This document shows, one piece after another, positions 9,892 through 22,000 of a stretch of DNA of 64,000 bases. The stretch's first letter is position 1; every line of letters starts with the position of its first letter. The stretch spans positions 558,001 to 622,000 of the forward strand of contig JAPFFF010000038.1 in assembly GCA_039105265.1 (NCBI GenBank), given 5' to 3'. Source of the DNA: Tritrichomonas musculus. Its lineage: Eukaryota > Parabasalia > Tritrichomonadida > Tritrichomonadidae. Below the pieces are notes generated by a model. That model saw only the letters and a list, made by a program, of their open reading frames with translations. It ran no database searches and was not told the DNA's origin. Both the position numbers and the translations under genes were made by a program.

Positions 9892-10488
9892 TTTAGCCTT
9901 CCACCTGCGGCTATCACTTCTCAGCTGCAGGTGGAGGTAAAGAAATAAGGAAACCAAGTTTCCACCTGCGGCTGAGCTGCGACAGCTGCAGGTGGAAAAT
10001 CACTATTTACCAATTTAGCCTTCCACCTGCGGCTATCGCTTCTCAGCTGCAGGTGGAAGTAAAGAAATAAGGAAACCAAGTTTCCACCTGCGGCTGAGCT
10101 GCGACAGCTGCAGGTGGAAAATTACTATTTACCAATTTAGCCTTCCACCTGCGGCTATCGCTTCTCAGCTGCAGGTGGAAGTAAAGAAATAAGGAAACCA
10201 AGTTTCCACCTGCGGCTGAGCTGCGACAGCTGCAGGTGGAAAATTACTATTTACCAATTTAGCCTTCCACCTGCGGCTATCGCTTCTCAGCTGCAGGTGG
10301 AAGTAAAGAAATAAGGAAACCAAGTTTCCACCTGCGGCTGAGCTGCGACAGCTGCAGGTGGAAAATTACTATTTACCAATTTAGCCTTCCACCTGCGGCT
10401 ATCGCTTCTCAGCTGCAGGTGGAAGTAAAGAAATAAGGAAATCAAGTTTCCACCTGCGGCTGAGCTGCGACAGCTGCAGGTGGAAGTA
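9892..10488. repeat. Hairpin-rich satellite A, 122-bp unit, 5 copies
   Basis: Period of exactly 122 bp (unit starts 9892, 10014, 10136, 10258, 10380), nearly identical copies. Each unit has two inverted repeats: TTCCACCTGCGGCT paired with AGCTGCAGGTGGAA around TATCGCTTCTC, and a second version with a perfect-looking outer stem. The GC content (about 50%) stands out sharply. Spacers between hairpins are AT-rich. Not CRISPR-like: the spacers are repeated too. Confidence 0.9.
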
Positions 10489-10960
10489 ATTACTTAAATG
10501 TACCATTTCAAACTTCCACCTGCAGCTATCGCAACTTAGCTGCAGTTGGAACTAATTACTCGAATTAAACTTCCACCTGCAGCTAAACTGCGATAGATTT
10601 ATGTGGAAGTAATTACTTAAATGTACCATTTCAAACTTCCACCTGCAGCTATCGCAACTTAGCTGCAGTTGGAACTAATTACGCGAATTAAACTTCCACC
10701 TGAAGCTAAACTGCGATAGCTTCAGGTGGAAGTAATTACTTAAATGTACCATTTCAAACTTCCACCTGCAGCTATCGCAACTTAGCTGCAGTTGGAACTA
10801 ATTACGCGAATTAAACTTCCACCTGCAGCTAAACTGCGATAGCTTCAGGTGGAAGTAATTACTTAAATGTACCATTTCAAACTTCCACCTGCAGCTATCG
10901 CAACTTAGTTGCAGGTGGAACTAATTACGCGAATTAAACTTCCACCTGCAACTAAAAGTT
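10489..10960. repeat. Hairpin-rich satellite B, 123-bp unit, 4 copies
   Basis: Follows satellite A directly, with period 123 (CTTAAATG at 10493, 10616, 10739, 10862). The same hairpin core is present (TTCCACCTGCAGCTATCGC ... GCTGCAGKTGGAA), but spacers differ from satellite A (GTAATTACTTAAATGTACC and GAATTAAAC). A and B therefore share a hairpin module and were amplified separately. Confidence 0.9.
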
Positions 10961-11325
10961 TTAAATATTTTTTTATTTATATTATTTTTCTTTTAGTTTT
11001 TATTTGTTCAAAATATTTTTTTTACATTATTTAACATAGGACACTTTTTGAGCGAAGCTCAAAAAGTGGCCATTCTTGTATATTTATAAAAATATAAAAA
11101 TGTTATCAAAATTAAAAAATAGATGTAATTAATTAGATATTTATTTTATATATTTTTAATCTTTCAATTTTTTGAATTATTATTTACGTTTAAACAGAAA
11201 AAAATTACCCTTTAATTCAAAATAAGATTCAAAATTCTATAACTTTATCACATTCTTTCTTCATTATTTACTTCAATAATTATGTTAAATAATTTTATAT
11301 AATAATATTAATTGTAAAAATTTAT
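10961..11325. other. Non-coding stretch with a 12-bp palindrome
   Basis: AT-rich. The notable piece is 11042-11068: CACTTTTTGAGC and its exact reverse complement around GAA, built from the window-wide ACTTTTTGA motif. The rest shows nothing. Confidence 0.5.
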
Positions 11326-12644
11326 TTATTCATCAGAACTAGAAGATTCATCAGAATTATCAGATAAATGATAATCACCTTTTTTCGAGTATTTCTTACG
11401 AAATAAATCTCTTTCAATTCTTCTTTTATTCCTTTCCTCAAATGCATTTCGTATTTTTCTTTTTTCATAGTTTTTAATGTCATTTCTTTTCAATTCATTT
11501 AAAAGATCAGGATGGATCAGTTCACTGAGTTTATTTACAACTAGAACGTCATAGAGAAAAGTTGGAGAATTATGCATTCCAATTGCAAAAGCAATTCTCC
11601 CTTCATATGAACTTTACAACTAGATACCCTAGTTTGATTCATAATGAGCCATTTCAGAATTAACTGATTCATTTGTTTGTGTTCCAAAATTTTTATTAAT
11701 TTGAATGATATATTTCAATGTGAGTTCACAAAAGTGGCAAAGAGCTTGAAATGCAATCTGGTTGGTCTGTCCATTTTTCCACACCCAAAATTTTGTTTTA
11801 TTTCCAAAATTTAATTCATCATGTAAACAAAATTCATGATTACCGACAAGATGATCTGGTGTGTTCATCCAAAGATGGACACGAAGATCCAGATCATCAA
11901 CATTTTGAATAATTGTACGAGCCCAGAATTGTAAACGAGTTTTCAATCCATAAAACATATTTTTTTTGTTATACTTTTAACTTTTTTTGATGCTTTTGTA
12001 ACTCCATTTCCAATAGATTTTAAAGCATGTGTTATATCTTTATGTTCTTCTAATTCTATTCCTGCATCTTTTAACCTTGATGGAGACTTATTATCTCCAT
12101 CATGCACGTATCCACTAAGAGGCAGCATTTCATTCAAATGTTGCATTCCATTCACTACAGTGAAACTCTCCATATTGCAGGAACTCCCATTATAATTTCC
12201 TTTTCGGAATGGCTCATTTTCGATTGCATGTTCTACATGGAGGACCTTTCCATTCTCTCCAATGAATGATGTTGAGCATTGTACCGCCTTCCTCCTGGAA
12301 GAGTACCTTGCATCGAATGAGACAATTGAGCCATCAGGATTATTGTTCAACTCTTCCTCAATTGCTTCTTTCATCGTTTTTTGAGATTCATTGATTATAC
12401 AATCTAGCAACTTAGGTTGTTCTTTATAGAAATTGTCTTTCGTTCCACAAACAATGTTCGCAACTGCCAGTCCTCTTAAAAACGAAGTATATGTAGTACC
12501 TGAAACCAATGCGCCCATTACTGCTTGCTGAGGTGTAATGATATGTGGTTCTGGATATTCATTAACACTCTGAACATGATTTCTCTCCCATCGAATATTA
12601 GCTGCTTCAATCGAATGCTTTTCTCTTCTTGTTTTTGGTGGCAT
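11326..12644 (-). pseudogene. DDE-type DNA transposase, broken (Mutator-like domain suspected)
   Basis: Three consecutive minus-strand frames. 12644-11943 (233 codons) carries a basic N-terminus (MPPKTRREKHS), an Asp in IVSFDARYSSRRKAVQ, GKVLHVEH, and HDGDNKSPSRL followed by HKDITHALKSIGNG, the spacing of a DDE core. It overlaps 11958-11629 (Trp/Cys/His-rich, FQALCHFCEL) after a frame change in a T run. A third frame 11577-11326 ends in an acidic tail (DNSDESSSSDE). The D...DGD...D.THALK pattern resembles Mutator-like transposase domains found in invertebrate and protist transposons, but I am not sure of the family. At least two breaks are present. Confidence 0.6.
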
Positions 12645-13205
12645 TATATAAAAAATGAACTGATTTCATTAAATATGATACCAAAAAACAAAGCAACACA
12701 ATATTATTTATTTTTGAATGCTTTATTTTTATCGTTTTTTTATATATTCAAATTTGAATAGATTATTTTTATATTAATTGAAAAATAAAATAATCTTTTT
12801 AAATATTATTTTCTAGTTTTCTTATCTTTAAAAATGAATATATTATAAAATATTTTGTTATTGCAAATATTTGTACAGTGAAAATCATGTATTTACTTTT
12901 TTTGCACCTATATTCATTTTTTTTCTCGTTTTGGATACTTTGCATTATAACAAACAATTTTTATTTAAAAAAAATGATGTTTTTTATTTTTAAAATCATT
13001 TTCACCACTTTTTCCTGGGAAAACATAAATTTCATAAAAGGGTAAAAATTTCAATATGCATTGAAAAATTGCAAATTCAATGCTTTTTTTTTCCGAGTAG
13101 AAAAAAAGAAATTAAGTTAAATCATGGGAATATATATTCTTCAAATTATATATCCAAACCAAATATTTAAAAAAGAATAAAAAAAAATAGGTTTTTGAAA
13201 ATTGG
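12645..13205. other. Non-coding flank of the broken transposase
   Basis: AT-rich upstream region, no gene. Its right edge GGACTACACCCTTAA (13206 onward) mirrors TTAAGGGTGTAGTCC at 2873-2887 and may be the terminal repeat of this transposon; the opposite end was not found. Confidence 0.4.
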
Positions 13206-13430
13206 ACTACACCCTTAACAACAGATTTGGTAGCATGCAAATATGATTTAACTCTATTTAGAGAAAATAAAAGAAAGAATATAGGTAAATATTATGGTTT
13301 TGTTATCTCGAACGTCTCGTCAATTCCCAAGTATTGGAACTTGGTAATTGCTTCTGGTGCCCATGGAACTATCAATAAAAATACATTTAGCTTTTACAAA
13401 AGCAAGAATTATTACAAAGGATTTTGATAA
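13206..13430 (-). pseudogene. Fragment of a MULE-1-type transposase
   Basis: The reverse complement of about 13,285-13,385 nearly matches 1690-1780 of the MULE-1 transposase (the region around VPWALEAITKFQYLGIDKTFEI). It is a short isolated remnant on the opposite strand. The plus-strand reading frame across it is a shadow. Confidence 0.6.
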
Positions 13431-13455
13431 TTATCGTGAAAGATTAAATTATATT

Positions 13456-13879
13456 TCAAATAATTATCGAAAGAGTAATCAAAATATAGTTTTTGTAATC
13501 AGTAATTAAATTCTTTGAGTGTTGCAACTTTTTTAGCAAGAGGAAATGTACTCCGTGCTTCATTATGTACGCTAACATGTTGCACAAACAACTCATAAAT
13601 TTCATGAAATCTTGAGATTGGTGAGAAATTATTATTTTTGTCATCTCAAAAAGTTGAAACACGATCAAGAAAATCTTGAATGATTGGGCATTCGTCAATT
13701 GCTCTTTGATATCGATCATAATATCTTGAATAATGATTTGTTAATATTGGAAGATCAGATGGATAATAATTCGTTTTGGAAAGGAAATATTTAAAGTAGT
13801 ATAGTATAGGCGGTGACTCGTACCTCGAAAAATATCTTTCTTTGTTTCTTTGTAAAATATCGTTGATTGAAATTTTCAC
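13456..13879 (-). pseudogene. Unrecognised protein remnant, frame-broken
   Basis: From ATG 13879 the frame gives 77 aa (MKISINDILQRNKERYFSR...IIQDFLDRVSTF), then a stop. A different frame continues with a plausible protein (FSPISRFHEIYELFVQHVSVHNEARS...FPLAKKVATLKEF). Together they look like one decayed host or transposon gene of about 140 codons. I do not recognise the family. A second overlapping frame (13719-13456) reads the same DNA without sense. Confidence 0.45.
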
Positions 13880-14777
13880 TTTTTGAAAGAAGTATTTTTT
13901 TTCTAACCTCTAAAAAAACTTGCAGAACATCGATCAAAGCGAATTAGACGTGAATTTTCTCTAGGTCTTTAGTATACCCTTTCATACATTAATAGTATTT
14001 ATCAAGGCATTGGAGCAACAAAAATTTTGGTCTAATTTGCAGTGTTCATTGCTCAATGATTAAAAAAAAAAAAAAAAAAAAAAAAATTTAAACAAAGAAT
14101 TATATGTAAACCATTGAAAATAGTGTCTTATCGTTTTTGATTAGGTTTTACTCTGATTTATCTTTCATTTAATATTTTATAACTTTTTGAGTGTTTTACA
14201 CAACTCAAAAAGTTATATCTAATTTATTTCAAAATTCCAGTATTCATAAAATTCGCTTTTTGCCTGAATCCTTTTTTTTTGTACAATAATTAGATAGTGA
14301 AATCATATTTCAGATACTGAATTGGTCATTAACATTTTTTTTTTTTAATCAAGCACTTTTTTTAAAATTGACCTATCAAATGGTGAAAAATAAATTTCAT
14401 TTCACTATTCCTTAGGAAATGCTGGCGTCTAAATTCATTCATTTCAGATCTCTTCTTCATGGAACAAATTTAATAAAAGGACTTATTTCTTTTATCTATG
14501 ACTCATTTCAAAATAAAAAACAAGCATTGTTTCATTAAATATAATTTATTAATTTATAAAACACAATATATACAAATATATAAATAAGGTATTATCAATC
14601 TGACTTCAGGACGATAGCAACTTTTTCAGAAAATAAACCACACAAAAAGTGATATCAAATGTTCCATCAGATTATAATTACAATATATCTAAATCAGAAC
14701 ACAAAAAACGAGAAAGTCACAAATATCAAAAATAATAACACGTGATTCTATCGTTTTGTGCTCTTTACAAAAAGTTT
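13880..14777. other. Intergenic, with hairpin 14178-14216
   Basis: No gene seen. It contains an A tract near 14,061-14,085 and an inverted repeat in which TAACTTTTTGAGT (from 14180) pairs with ACTCAAAAAGTTA (to 14215), another instance of the recurrent motif. It is the 3' side of the glycosyltransferase gene. Confidence 0.5.
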
Positions 14778-16034
14778 TCATTCATTTTTTTTTTTCTGAA
14801 CAACTGACAATTTTTCTGTAGCTTGGAGCTTGCTTCTCGTTTCATTGTAAAAATACTCCTTCAAATATTTCACGGCGTCGTCAACGATGATCATTGCAGT
14901 GTCAACTGGGAATGGCATCGACTGCCACCCGAAGTGCTTCATGTCGGGAATTCTCCCGATAATGTGATAAATGTCAAAATACAGACTCAGCTTAAAGAAA
15001 TTGAAACCTGAAATATCTGCCTGAATTTCAATAAAGACAGTTTTTGGCTGAAGAAAGATGAGATTCACGCAGAAAGCTCCATGTGGAGCAAAAAGAACAA
15101 TAATTTTGTTGACAAATTTTGCGTTGTCTCTATAAGTCGTGTAGAAAGGTTCATCATAAATATAATGAAATGAAGGATACTTTTTTTTAGCTAATGCGAG
15201 TATTTGCTTTAGATTTGAGATATGTCTGGACTTTTTTCTATTCAAAAAGGCAAAATAGTATGGCTTTTCTCGATCTAAATTATATGTTTGTTTGATATAT
15301 TCGCGTAATCTGATAATTACTTCTGCAAAAACTTCTGTACATGGATGTGGTTCAATTGAATAAGAATTGAGAGCGTAAACATATTCGTTTTGTTTTAAAA
15401 TATGATAAGATGGAATATTAAAAAGGACTAAGGATTCGTGAATAAAATCTCGTATTTTCGAAGTAATAAATGTGGATTTTTCAAGGATATTTTGAGGTAT
15501 GTAAAGAAAATAACAAAAAACGTCAAAAGTATATCGTGCGTAATTTTGCATTGGCGAGTGACATAAAGATAGAACATTTGAGTAAATACCAACAAGTTTT
15601 GTCGGTATAAATTCACTGTCAGATTGGCAATACGGAGCCGAATAATATATGTTGTTATTGCGAAATAAAACACACTGGTATGAAACAAAAACATTCGTAA
15701 AAACTGAAAGTCTTGTTTGAAATCCTTGCGTATTATGTCTTATAAACGAATTAATTGCAGAAACTGGGGGACGATTTGTTAGATTATTAATAAAATGATA
15801 CATTGGAATATGAGTAAAATTGTGTTTGACATTAATTTCCCATTCAAATGAAGGCGTTGGAACTTTGTTTCTGAAACGAGTGAATTTTTTACCATGAGGA
15901 AAAAGAGATTCTGGAACTCTAACGTTAAATTTGGAACATAGAGGAATTACTGGATCGTCAAAATAACTCTGAAAGAAGCAAATTAAGTTTACAACAATAA
16001 ATAAAGCAATAAATAATACTTTAAATATATTCAA
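14778..16034 (-). CDS. GT61-like (DUF563) glycosyltransferase, type II membrane protein
   Basis: The predicted product is 418 aa, with a short cytoplasmic end and one hydrophobic anchor (about residues 4-22, FKVLFIALFIVVNLICFF), then a luminal domain, as in Golgi/ER glycosyltransferases. The C-terminal half carries the GT61 hallmark block FAPHGAFCVNLIFL (about 315-328) followed by VFIEIQ, and earlier YYFAFLNRKKSRHI, as seen in DUF563 proteins that transfer sugars such as xylose, arabinose or GlcNAc. The acceptor is unknown. The first in-frame codon after the upstream stop is TTG at 16034; there is no in-frame ATG before about residue 77, which would remove the anchor. Either the initiator ATG has mutated or a non-ATG start is used. 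An Inr-like TCACTA lies just upstream. Confidence 0.75.
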   Translation of the reverse strand: MNIFKVLFIALFIVVNLICFFQSYFDDPVIPLCSKFNVRVPESLFPHGKKFTRFRNKVPTPSFEWEINVKHNFTHIPMYHFINNLTNRPPVSAINSFIRHNTQGFQTRLSVFTNVFVSYQCVLFRNNNIYYSAPYCQSDSEFIPTKLVGIYSNVLSLCHSPMQNYARYTFDVFCYFLYIPQNILEKSTFITSKIRDFIHESLVLFNIPSYHILKQNEYVYALNSYSIEPHPCTEVFAEVIIRLREYIKQTYNLDREKPYYFAFLNRKKSRHISNLKQILALAKKKYPSFHYIYDEPFYTTYRDNAKFVNKIIVLFAPHGAFCVNLIFLQPKTVFIEIQADISGFNFFKLSLYFDIYHIIGRIPDMKHFGWQSMPFPVDTAMIIVDDAVKYLKEYFYNETRSKLQATEKLSVVQKKKNE

Positions 16035-16036
16035 TC

Positions 16037-16042
16037 TAGTGA
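16037..16042 (-). promoter_or_regulatory. Initiator-like element (TCACTA) of the glycosyltransferase gene
   Basis: On the minus strand TCACTA fits the trichomonad core initiator TCA(+1)Y(T/A) and lies a few bases before the TTG where the frame starts, the usual short 5' UTR spacing. Weak on its own because the motif is short. Confidence 0.4.
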
Positions 16043-18850
16043 GAAAAGAATATTTGTATTGAATTTAAATTCAAAAAGTTATTTTTAAACAACTTTTTCA
16101 TTTCCAAATTAATTTTGGCCAGTTTACCTCTATTTAATGAAAATTATTTAGATAACTTATCACTTCAAATTTGAAAATGATTTGTATGTTAAACTCTCAA
16201 TTATTGAGCGTTTAATTGAAAAAAATTAAGTAAAAAACCTCAATATTTCATTCAATATTTCATTCAATTTTTTTTCAATTAAATAAAAAACGTTTTATAC
16301 TTATAAGTACAATTTTTTCTTGATTTCCCGAGATTTAAATTTCCAGGTAAAAAAGTAAATTAAGATTAAATAAACTTTATTGTTCGAATCTTCATTCAAT
16401 TTAACTTTTCCTATGCAATTTATTATTTATGGGCAGATAAATCAAGTTTATAAAAATCAAAATCACAATAATAAAAATATTTCATATATTATTTATATAA
16501 ATTTATATCAAGTTAAATAACAAATACTGAATAAATGGCGTGATATTTGTGTTTTTTCTAAAATTTATTGAATATAAAATAATCGTTTATGTAATTTTTT
16601 GTAAATGAAATTTATTTTTTTTTTTTTTTTTTGAAAAATTGTTTAGTTTTTTTTAGCATCAAAAGATTTTTTTCAATAAGTACAATCGTGTGATAGTATT
16701 TTAACATGAAAATTTTAAACTTTATTTTTTTCATCTCCTTTTCTCAAAAACTGAATATGGTTCTTTTCAAATTTGAAAAACCTTAGAAATATTAAATTCT
16801 AAAGTGTAGATGACACTTATTGAATTTTTTACCGTACCTTGAAAAACCTAATATTGCTCTCAAATAACTTCATACCAGATTTGAATGAAATTGAATGATC
16901 TTTATAACAAAGAAAATTAAGCATATCTCCAAAAATTTAAAAGAAATAATACATTATCTTTATCTAAAAAATATTATTATTAATTTTTTGATGATCTAGT
17001 AACAATATATTTTCGATTTAGGTAACTTGCAATATTATCAGATCTATTTGCTATAAAAATTAAGTTTCTCGTTACAGTAGGTAAAAATATCTTCAACCGA
17101 TCGACTGAAAATTTTGAATTAGCTCATTGAAAATAATATAAAAAACAAATAAAAAATTTCAAAGAATTTATTTTAAATTTCATTAACCTCATACAAAATT
17201 TTCAGTTGGTCCAAGACAATTTGAATCGGTTCAAGACATTTCAACTTGTGTAACTATAAATATGATAAAAAAACAATAACGAATCTTGATTACTTTTGTA
17301 TATATTTGATAAAATAATTCAAATTTTAATTGAAAATTAAAAATTAAATTAAAATGAAAAAAATTACTTTCCCAATAAATTTGTAATTATTTTTTTTTAA
17401 AGATTTGAAATCTATATATATTGTATATAACAAAAAAACAAAAAGAAAATAACAATATTCAGCCATAAATGAGATTTTTGAGTTTTTTTATCTCAAATCA
17501 TTACTCAAATCAAGTAATGGACTATTATGACCTAGTTCAACCTATAACATATTTGCTGATCTTTCCAAATCCATTTCCCAAATACTTTTATTCTAATTGT
17601 ACATGCATGAAAAATCAAATTATCATTGAGAACAAAAACAAATTTGTTAATTAAATATTAAAATATCAAAAAGTATTTAATAAGCTATTTAAAAAAAAAT
17701 AAAAACTATCTCCTAAAAACATTTATAAATAGGAAATCTCTTACAATTAAAAAAATCATATCAATCTTTTTTCTTTATATTACTCAATATTACATTATAT
17801 GCTATTACAAGTATAAATAATAAATTTTGTTTGTTAAACGATTCTCTATTTCGATATATTTATGAATTTTTTTAAAAATACTATAAATCTCTCAATTTTC
17901 CTTCTCAATTTCTATCAAAAATTTTATACGAATTGTTGGGAGAGGAGGGTATATAATTATTAATTTCATTGGAAAGATTCAACTTATTTATCTATAATAT
18001 CACCAGCAAGTTTCAAAGCATCTTTCAATATTTGAAGATTTCAGTTCCAAACAGAATTATACCAATTTAAATTATACATTTGATGATTTGGAAAAGGACC
18101 TCCATAATTACAAAAAATTCATAATCACAATGCTGGCATTTCATGCAATTTACATCCAGTATTTTTTTTCTATTCGTGAATTGATTTTTGGGCAAGACAT
18201 TATAAATGCTTTTATCCACTTTAAATATATAATTGCTTCTTTTTCCACTACATCCATTCATAAGGTCCTCTCTCGTTTAAGTGGTTCATTCACTTTTTTA
18301 ATATATTAATTACATTATGGATGCACACAAGTTCATATGATAATCAAGCATAAATTAATTCCATAATTGGTAACTAAATTTGGACAATTCTGTTGGCCAC
18401 ATTGGATAATCATTTTTAAGGATGCAATTAAAATAATCTGTCACAACTTTCTCACCCCCTCCCCAGGATTATCAACTTTTTTCAATCAAATTAACAATAA
18501 ATCTTGGAGTTTTTTTTTTTTTTTTTTTTTTATTAAAGACAATTCTAAGACAAAATTGAGGGAAATAGATTTCAAAAATAACTGCAGCTCTTTTTTTTGA
18601 AACCAAAATATACGTTTTTGAACTCGTTTTAATATTATTATGCACCTTATAAGAGCATATGTTTCATTTTTATACATGTGAAAGCCTTTGTTTTTTATGG
18701 TATTGATGTATTTAAAATAATTAATTCTCATATATTTTCACAAATATCATGTGATAAATACTAATAATAAGTTTTATTCCATATTTCATTAGAATTATTG
18801 TTTTTATCAAAGATCTTTTTTTGGGATGCAAAAAATATGGAAAATCGTAT
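16043..18850. other. Long AT-rich intergenic region, no gene seen
   Basis: Several open frames of 60-80 codons occur but are of low complexity, overlap on both strands, and have no motif or initiator. T tracts occur near 16,615-16,633 and 18,511-18,532. I see no RNA gene. Confidence 0.5.
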
Positions 18851-19063
18851 AAAAATACGACCACTTTTTGAATGGATCTTTTTCAATTAATATTTCAACT
18901 TTTTCATAGTTTTTTTATGAAAATAAAAACAACTTTTTGAGATATTCTCTAAATATTTATTTTAATTTTGAATTCACCTTTATTGGTGAAAAATTGGCGC
19001 CAATAATATAATCGACCGTGATTGATAGCAATGGCTCAATGTACTATTAACAGAAATGCAGCC

Positions 19064-22000
19064 ACAAGTTTATTTATGAAACAAAGCAATAAAAAACAAA
19101 TTTTAAACATAACTCCGGTGAAGAATTATTTAATGTTTCAAAAGTCATATTTCGAAATCGTGACAAAATAAACAAAAACAAAAACAAATATAAATTTATT
19201 TATGAAACAAAACAATAAAAAACAAATTTTAAACATAACTCCGGTGAAGAATTATTTAATGTTTCAAAAGTCATATTTCGAAATCGTGACAAAATAAACA
19301 AAAACAAAAACAAATATAAATTTATTTATGAAACAAAACAATAAAAAACAAATTTTAAACATAACTCCGGTGAAGAATTATTTAATGTTTCAAAAGTCAT
19401 ATTTCGAAATCGTGACAAAATAAACAAAAACAAAAACAAATATAAATTTATTTATGAAATGAATCAATAAAAAACAAATTTTAAACATAACTCCGGTGAA
19501 GAATTATTTAATGTTTCAAAAGTCATATTTCGAAATCGTGACAAAATAAACAAAAACAAAAACAAATATAAATTTATTTATGAAACAAAACAATAAAAAA
19601 CAAATTTTAAACATAACTCCGGTGAAGAATTATTTAATGTTTCAAAAGCCATATTTCGAAATCGTGACAAAATAAACAAAAACAAAAACAAATATAAATT
19701 TATTTATGAAATGAATCAATAAAAAACAAATTTTAAACATAACTCCGGTGAAGAATTATTTAATGTTTCAAAAGTCATATTTCGAAATCGTGACAAAATA
19801 AACAAAAACAAAAACAAATATAAATTTATTTATGAAACAAAACAATAAAAAACAAATTTTAAACATAACTCCGGTGAAGAATTATTTAATGTTTCAAAAG
19901 TCATATTTCGAAATCGTGACAAAATAAACAAAAACAAAAACAAATATAAATTTATTTATGAAACAAAACAATAAAAAACAAATTTTAAACATAACTCCGG
20001 TGAAGAATTATTTAATGTTTCAAAAGCCATATTTCGAAATCGTGACAAAATAAACAAAAACAAAAACAAATATAAATTTATTTATGAAACAAAACAATAA
20101 AAAACAAATTTTAAACATAACTCCGGTGAAGAATTATTTAATGTTTCAAAAGTCATATTTCGAAATCGTGACAAAATAAACAAAAACAAAAACAAATATA
20201 AATTTATTTATGAAACAAAACAATAAAAAACAAATTTTAAACATAACTCCGGTGAAGAATTATTTAATGTTTCAAAAGTCATATTTCGAAATCGTGACAA
20301 AATAAACAAAAACAAAAACAAATATAAATTTATTTATGAAACAAAACAATAAAAAACAAATTTTAAACATAACTCCGGTGAAGAATTATTTAATGTTTCA
20401 AAAGTCATATTTCGAAATCGTGACAAAATAAACAAAAACAAAAACAAATATAAATTTATTTATGAAACAAAACAATAAAAAACAAATTTTAAACATAACT
20501 CCGGTGAAGAATTATTTAATGTTTCAAAAGTCATATTTCGAAATCGTGACAAAATAAACAAAAACAAAAACAAATATAAATTTATTTATGAAACAAAACA
20601 ATAAAAAACAAATTTTAAACATAACTCCGGTGAAGAATTATTTAATGTTTCAAAAGCCATATTTCGAAATCGTGACAAAATAAACAAAAACAAAAACAAA
20701 TATAAATTTATTTATGAAATGAATCAATAAAAAACAAATTTTAAACATAACTCCGGTGAAGAATTATTTAATGTTTCAAAAGTCATATTTCGAAATCGTG
20801 ACAAAATAAACAAAAACAAAAACAAATATAAATTTATTTATGAAACAAAACAATAAAAAACAAATTTTAAACATAACTCCGGTGAAGAATTATTTAATGT
20901 TTCAAAAGCCATATTTCGAAATCGTGACAAAATAAACAAAAACAAAAACAAATATAAATTTATTTATGAAATGAATCAATAAAAAACAAATTTTAAACAT
21001 AACTCCGGTGAAGAATTATTTAATGTTTCAAAAGTCATATTTCGAAATCGTGACAAAATAAACAAAAACAAAAACAAATATAAATTTATTTATGAAACAA
21101 AACAATAAAAAACAAATTTTAAACATAACTCCGGTGAAGAATTATTTAATGTTTCAAAAGTCATATTTCGAAATCGTGACAAAATAAACAAAAACAAAAA
21201 CAAATATAAATTTATTTATGAAACAAAACAATAAAAAACAAATTTTAAACATAACTCCGGTGAAGAATTATTTAATGTTTCAAAAGTCATATTTCGAAAT
21301 CGTGACAAAATAAACAAAAACAAAAACAAATATAAATTTATTTATGAAACAAAACAATAAAAAACAAATTTTAAACATAACTCCGGTGAAGAATTATTTA
21401 ATGTTTCAAAAGTCATATTTCGAAATCGTGACAAAATAAACAAAAACAAAAACAAATATAAATTTATTTATGAAACAAAACAATAAAAAACAAATTTTAA
21501 ACATAACTCCGGTGAAGAATTATTTAATGTTTCAAAAGTCATATTTCGAAATCGTGACAAAATAAACAAAAACAAAAACAAATATAAATTTATTTATGAA
21601 ACAAAACAATAAAAAACAAATTTTAAACATAACTCCGGTGAAGAATTATTTAATGTTTCAAAAGTCATATTTCGAAATCGTGACAAAATAAACAAAAACA
21701 AAAACAAATATAAATTTATTTATGAAACAAAACAATAAAAAACAAATTTTAAACATAACTCCGGTGAAGAATTATTTAATGTTTCAAAAGTCATATTTCG
21801 AAATCGTGACAAAATAAACAAAAACAAAAACAAATATAAATTTATTTATGAAACAAAACAATAAAAAACAAATTTTAAACATAACTCCGGTGAAGAATTA
21901 TTTAATGTTTCAAAAGCCATATTTCGAAATCGTGACAAAATAAACAAAAACAAAAACAAATATAAATTTATTTATGAAATGAATCAATAAAAAACAAATT

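Noticed and set aside
9892-10960. CRISPR-like array of regularly spaced palindromes
   Set aside because: The spacers are repeated as faithfully as the hairpins, so it is a tandem satellite; the genome is also eukaryotic.
16600-18731. Several 60-80 codon frames (17469, 18067, 18088, 18367, 18486)
   Set aside because: Low complexity, mutually overlapping on both strands, no initiator and no family resemblance.
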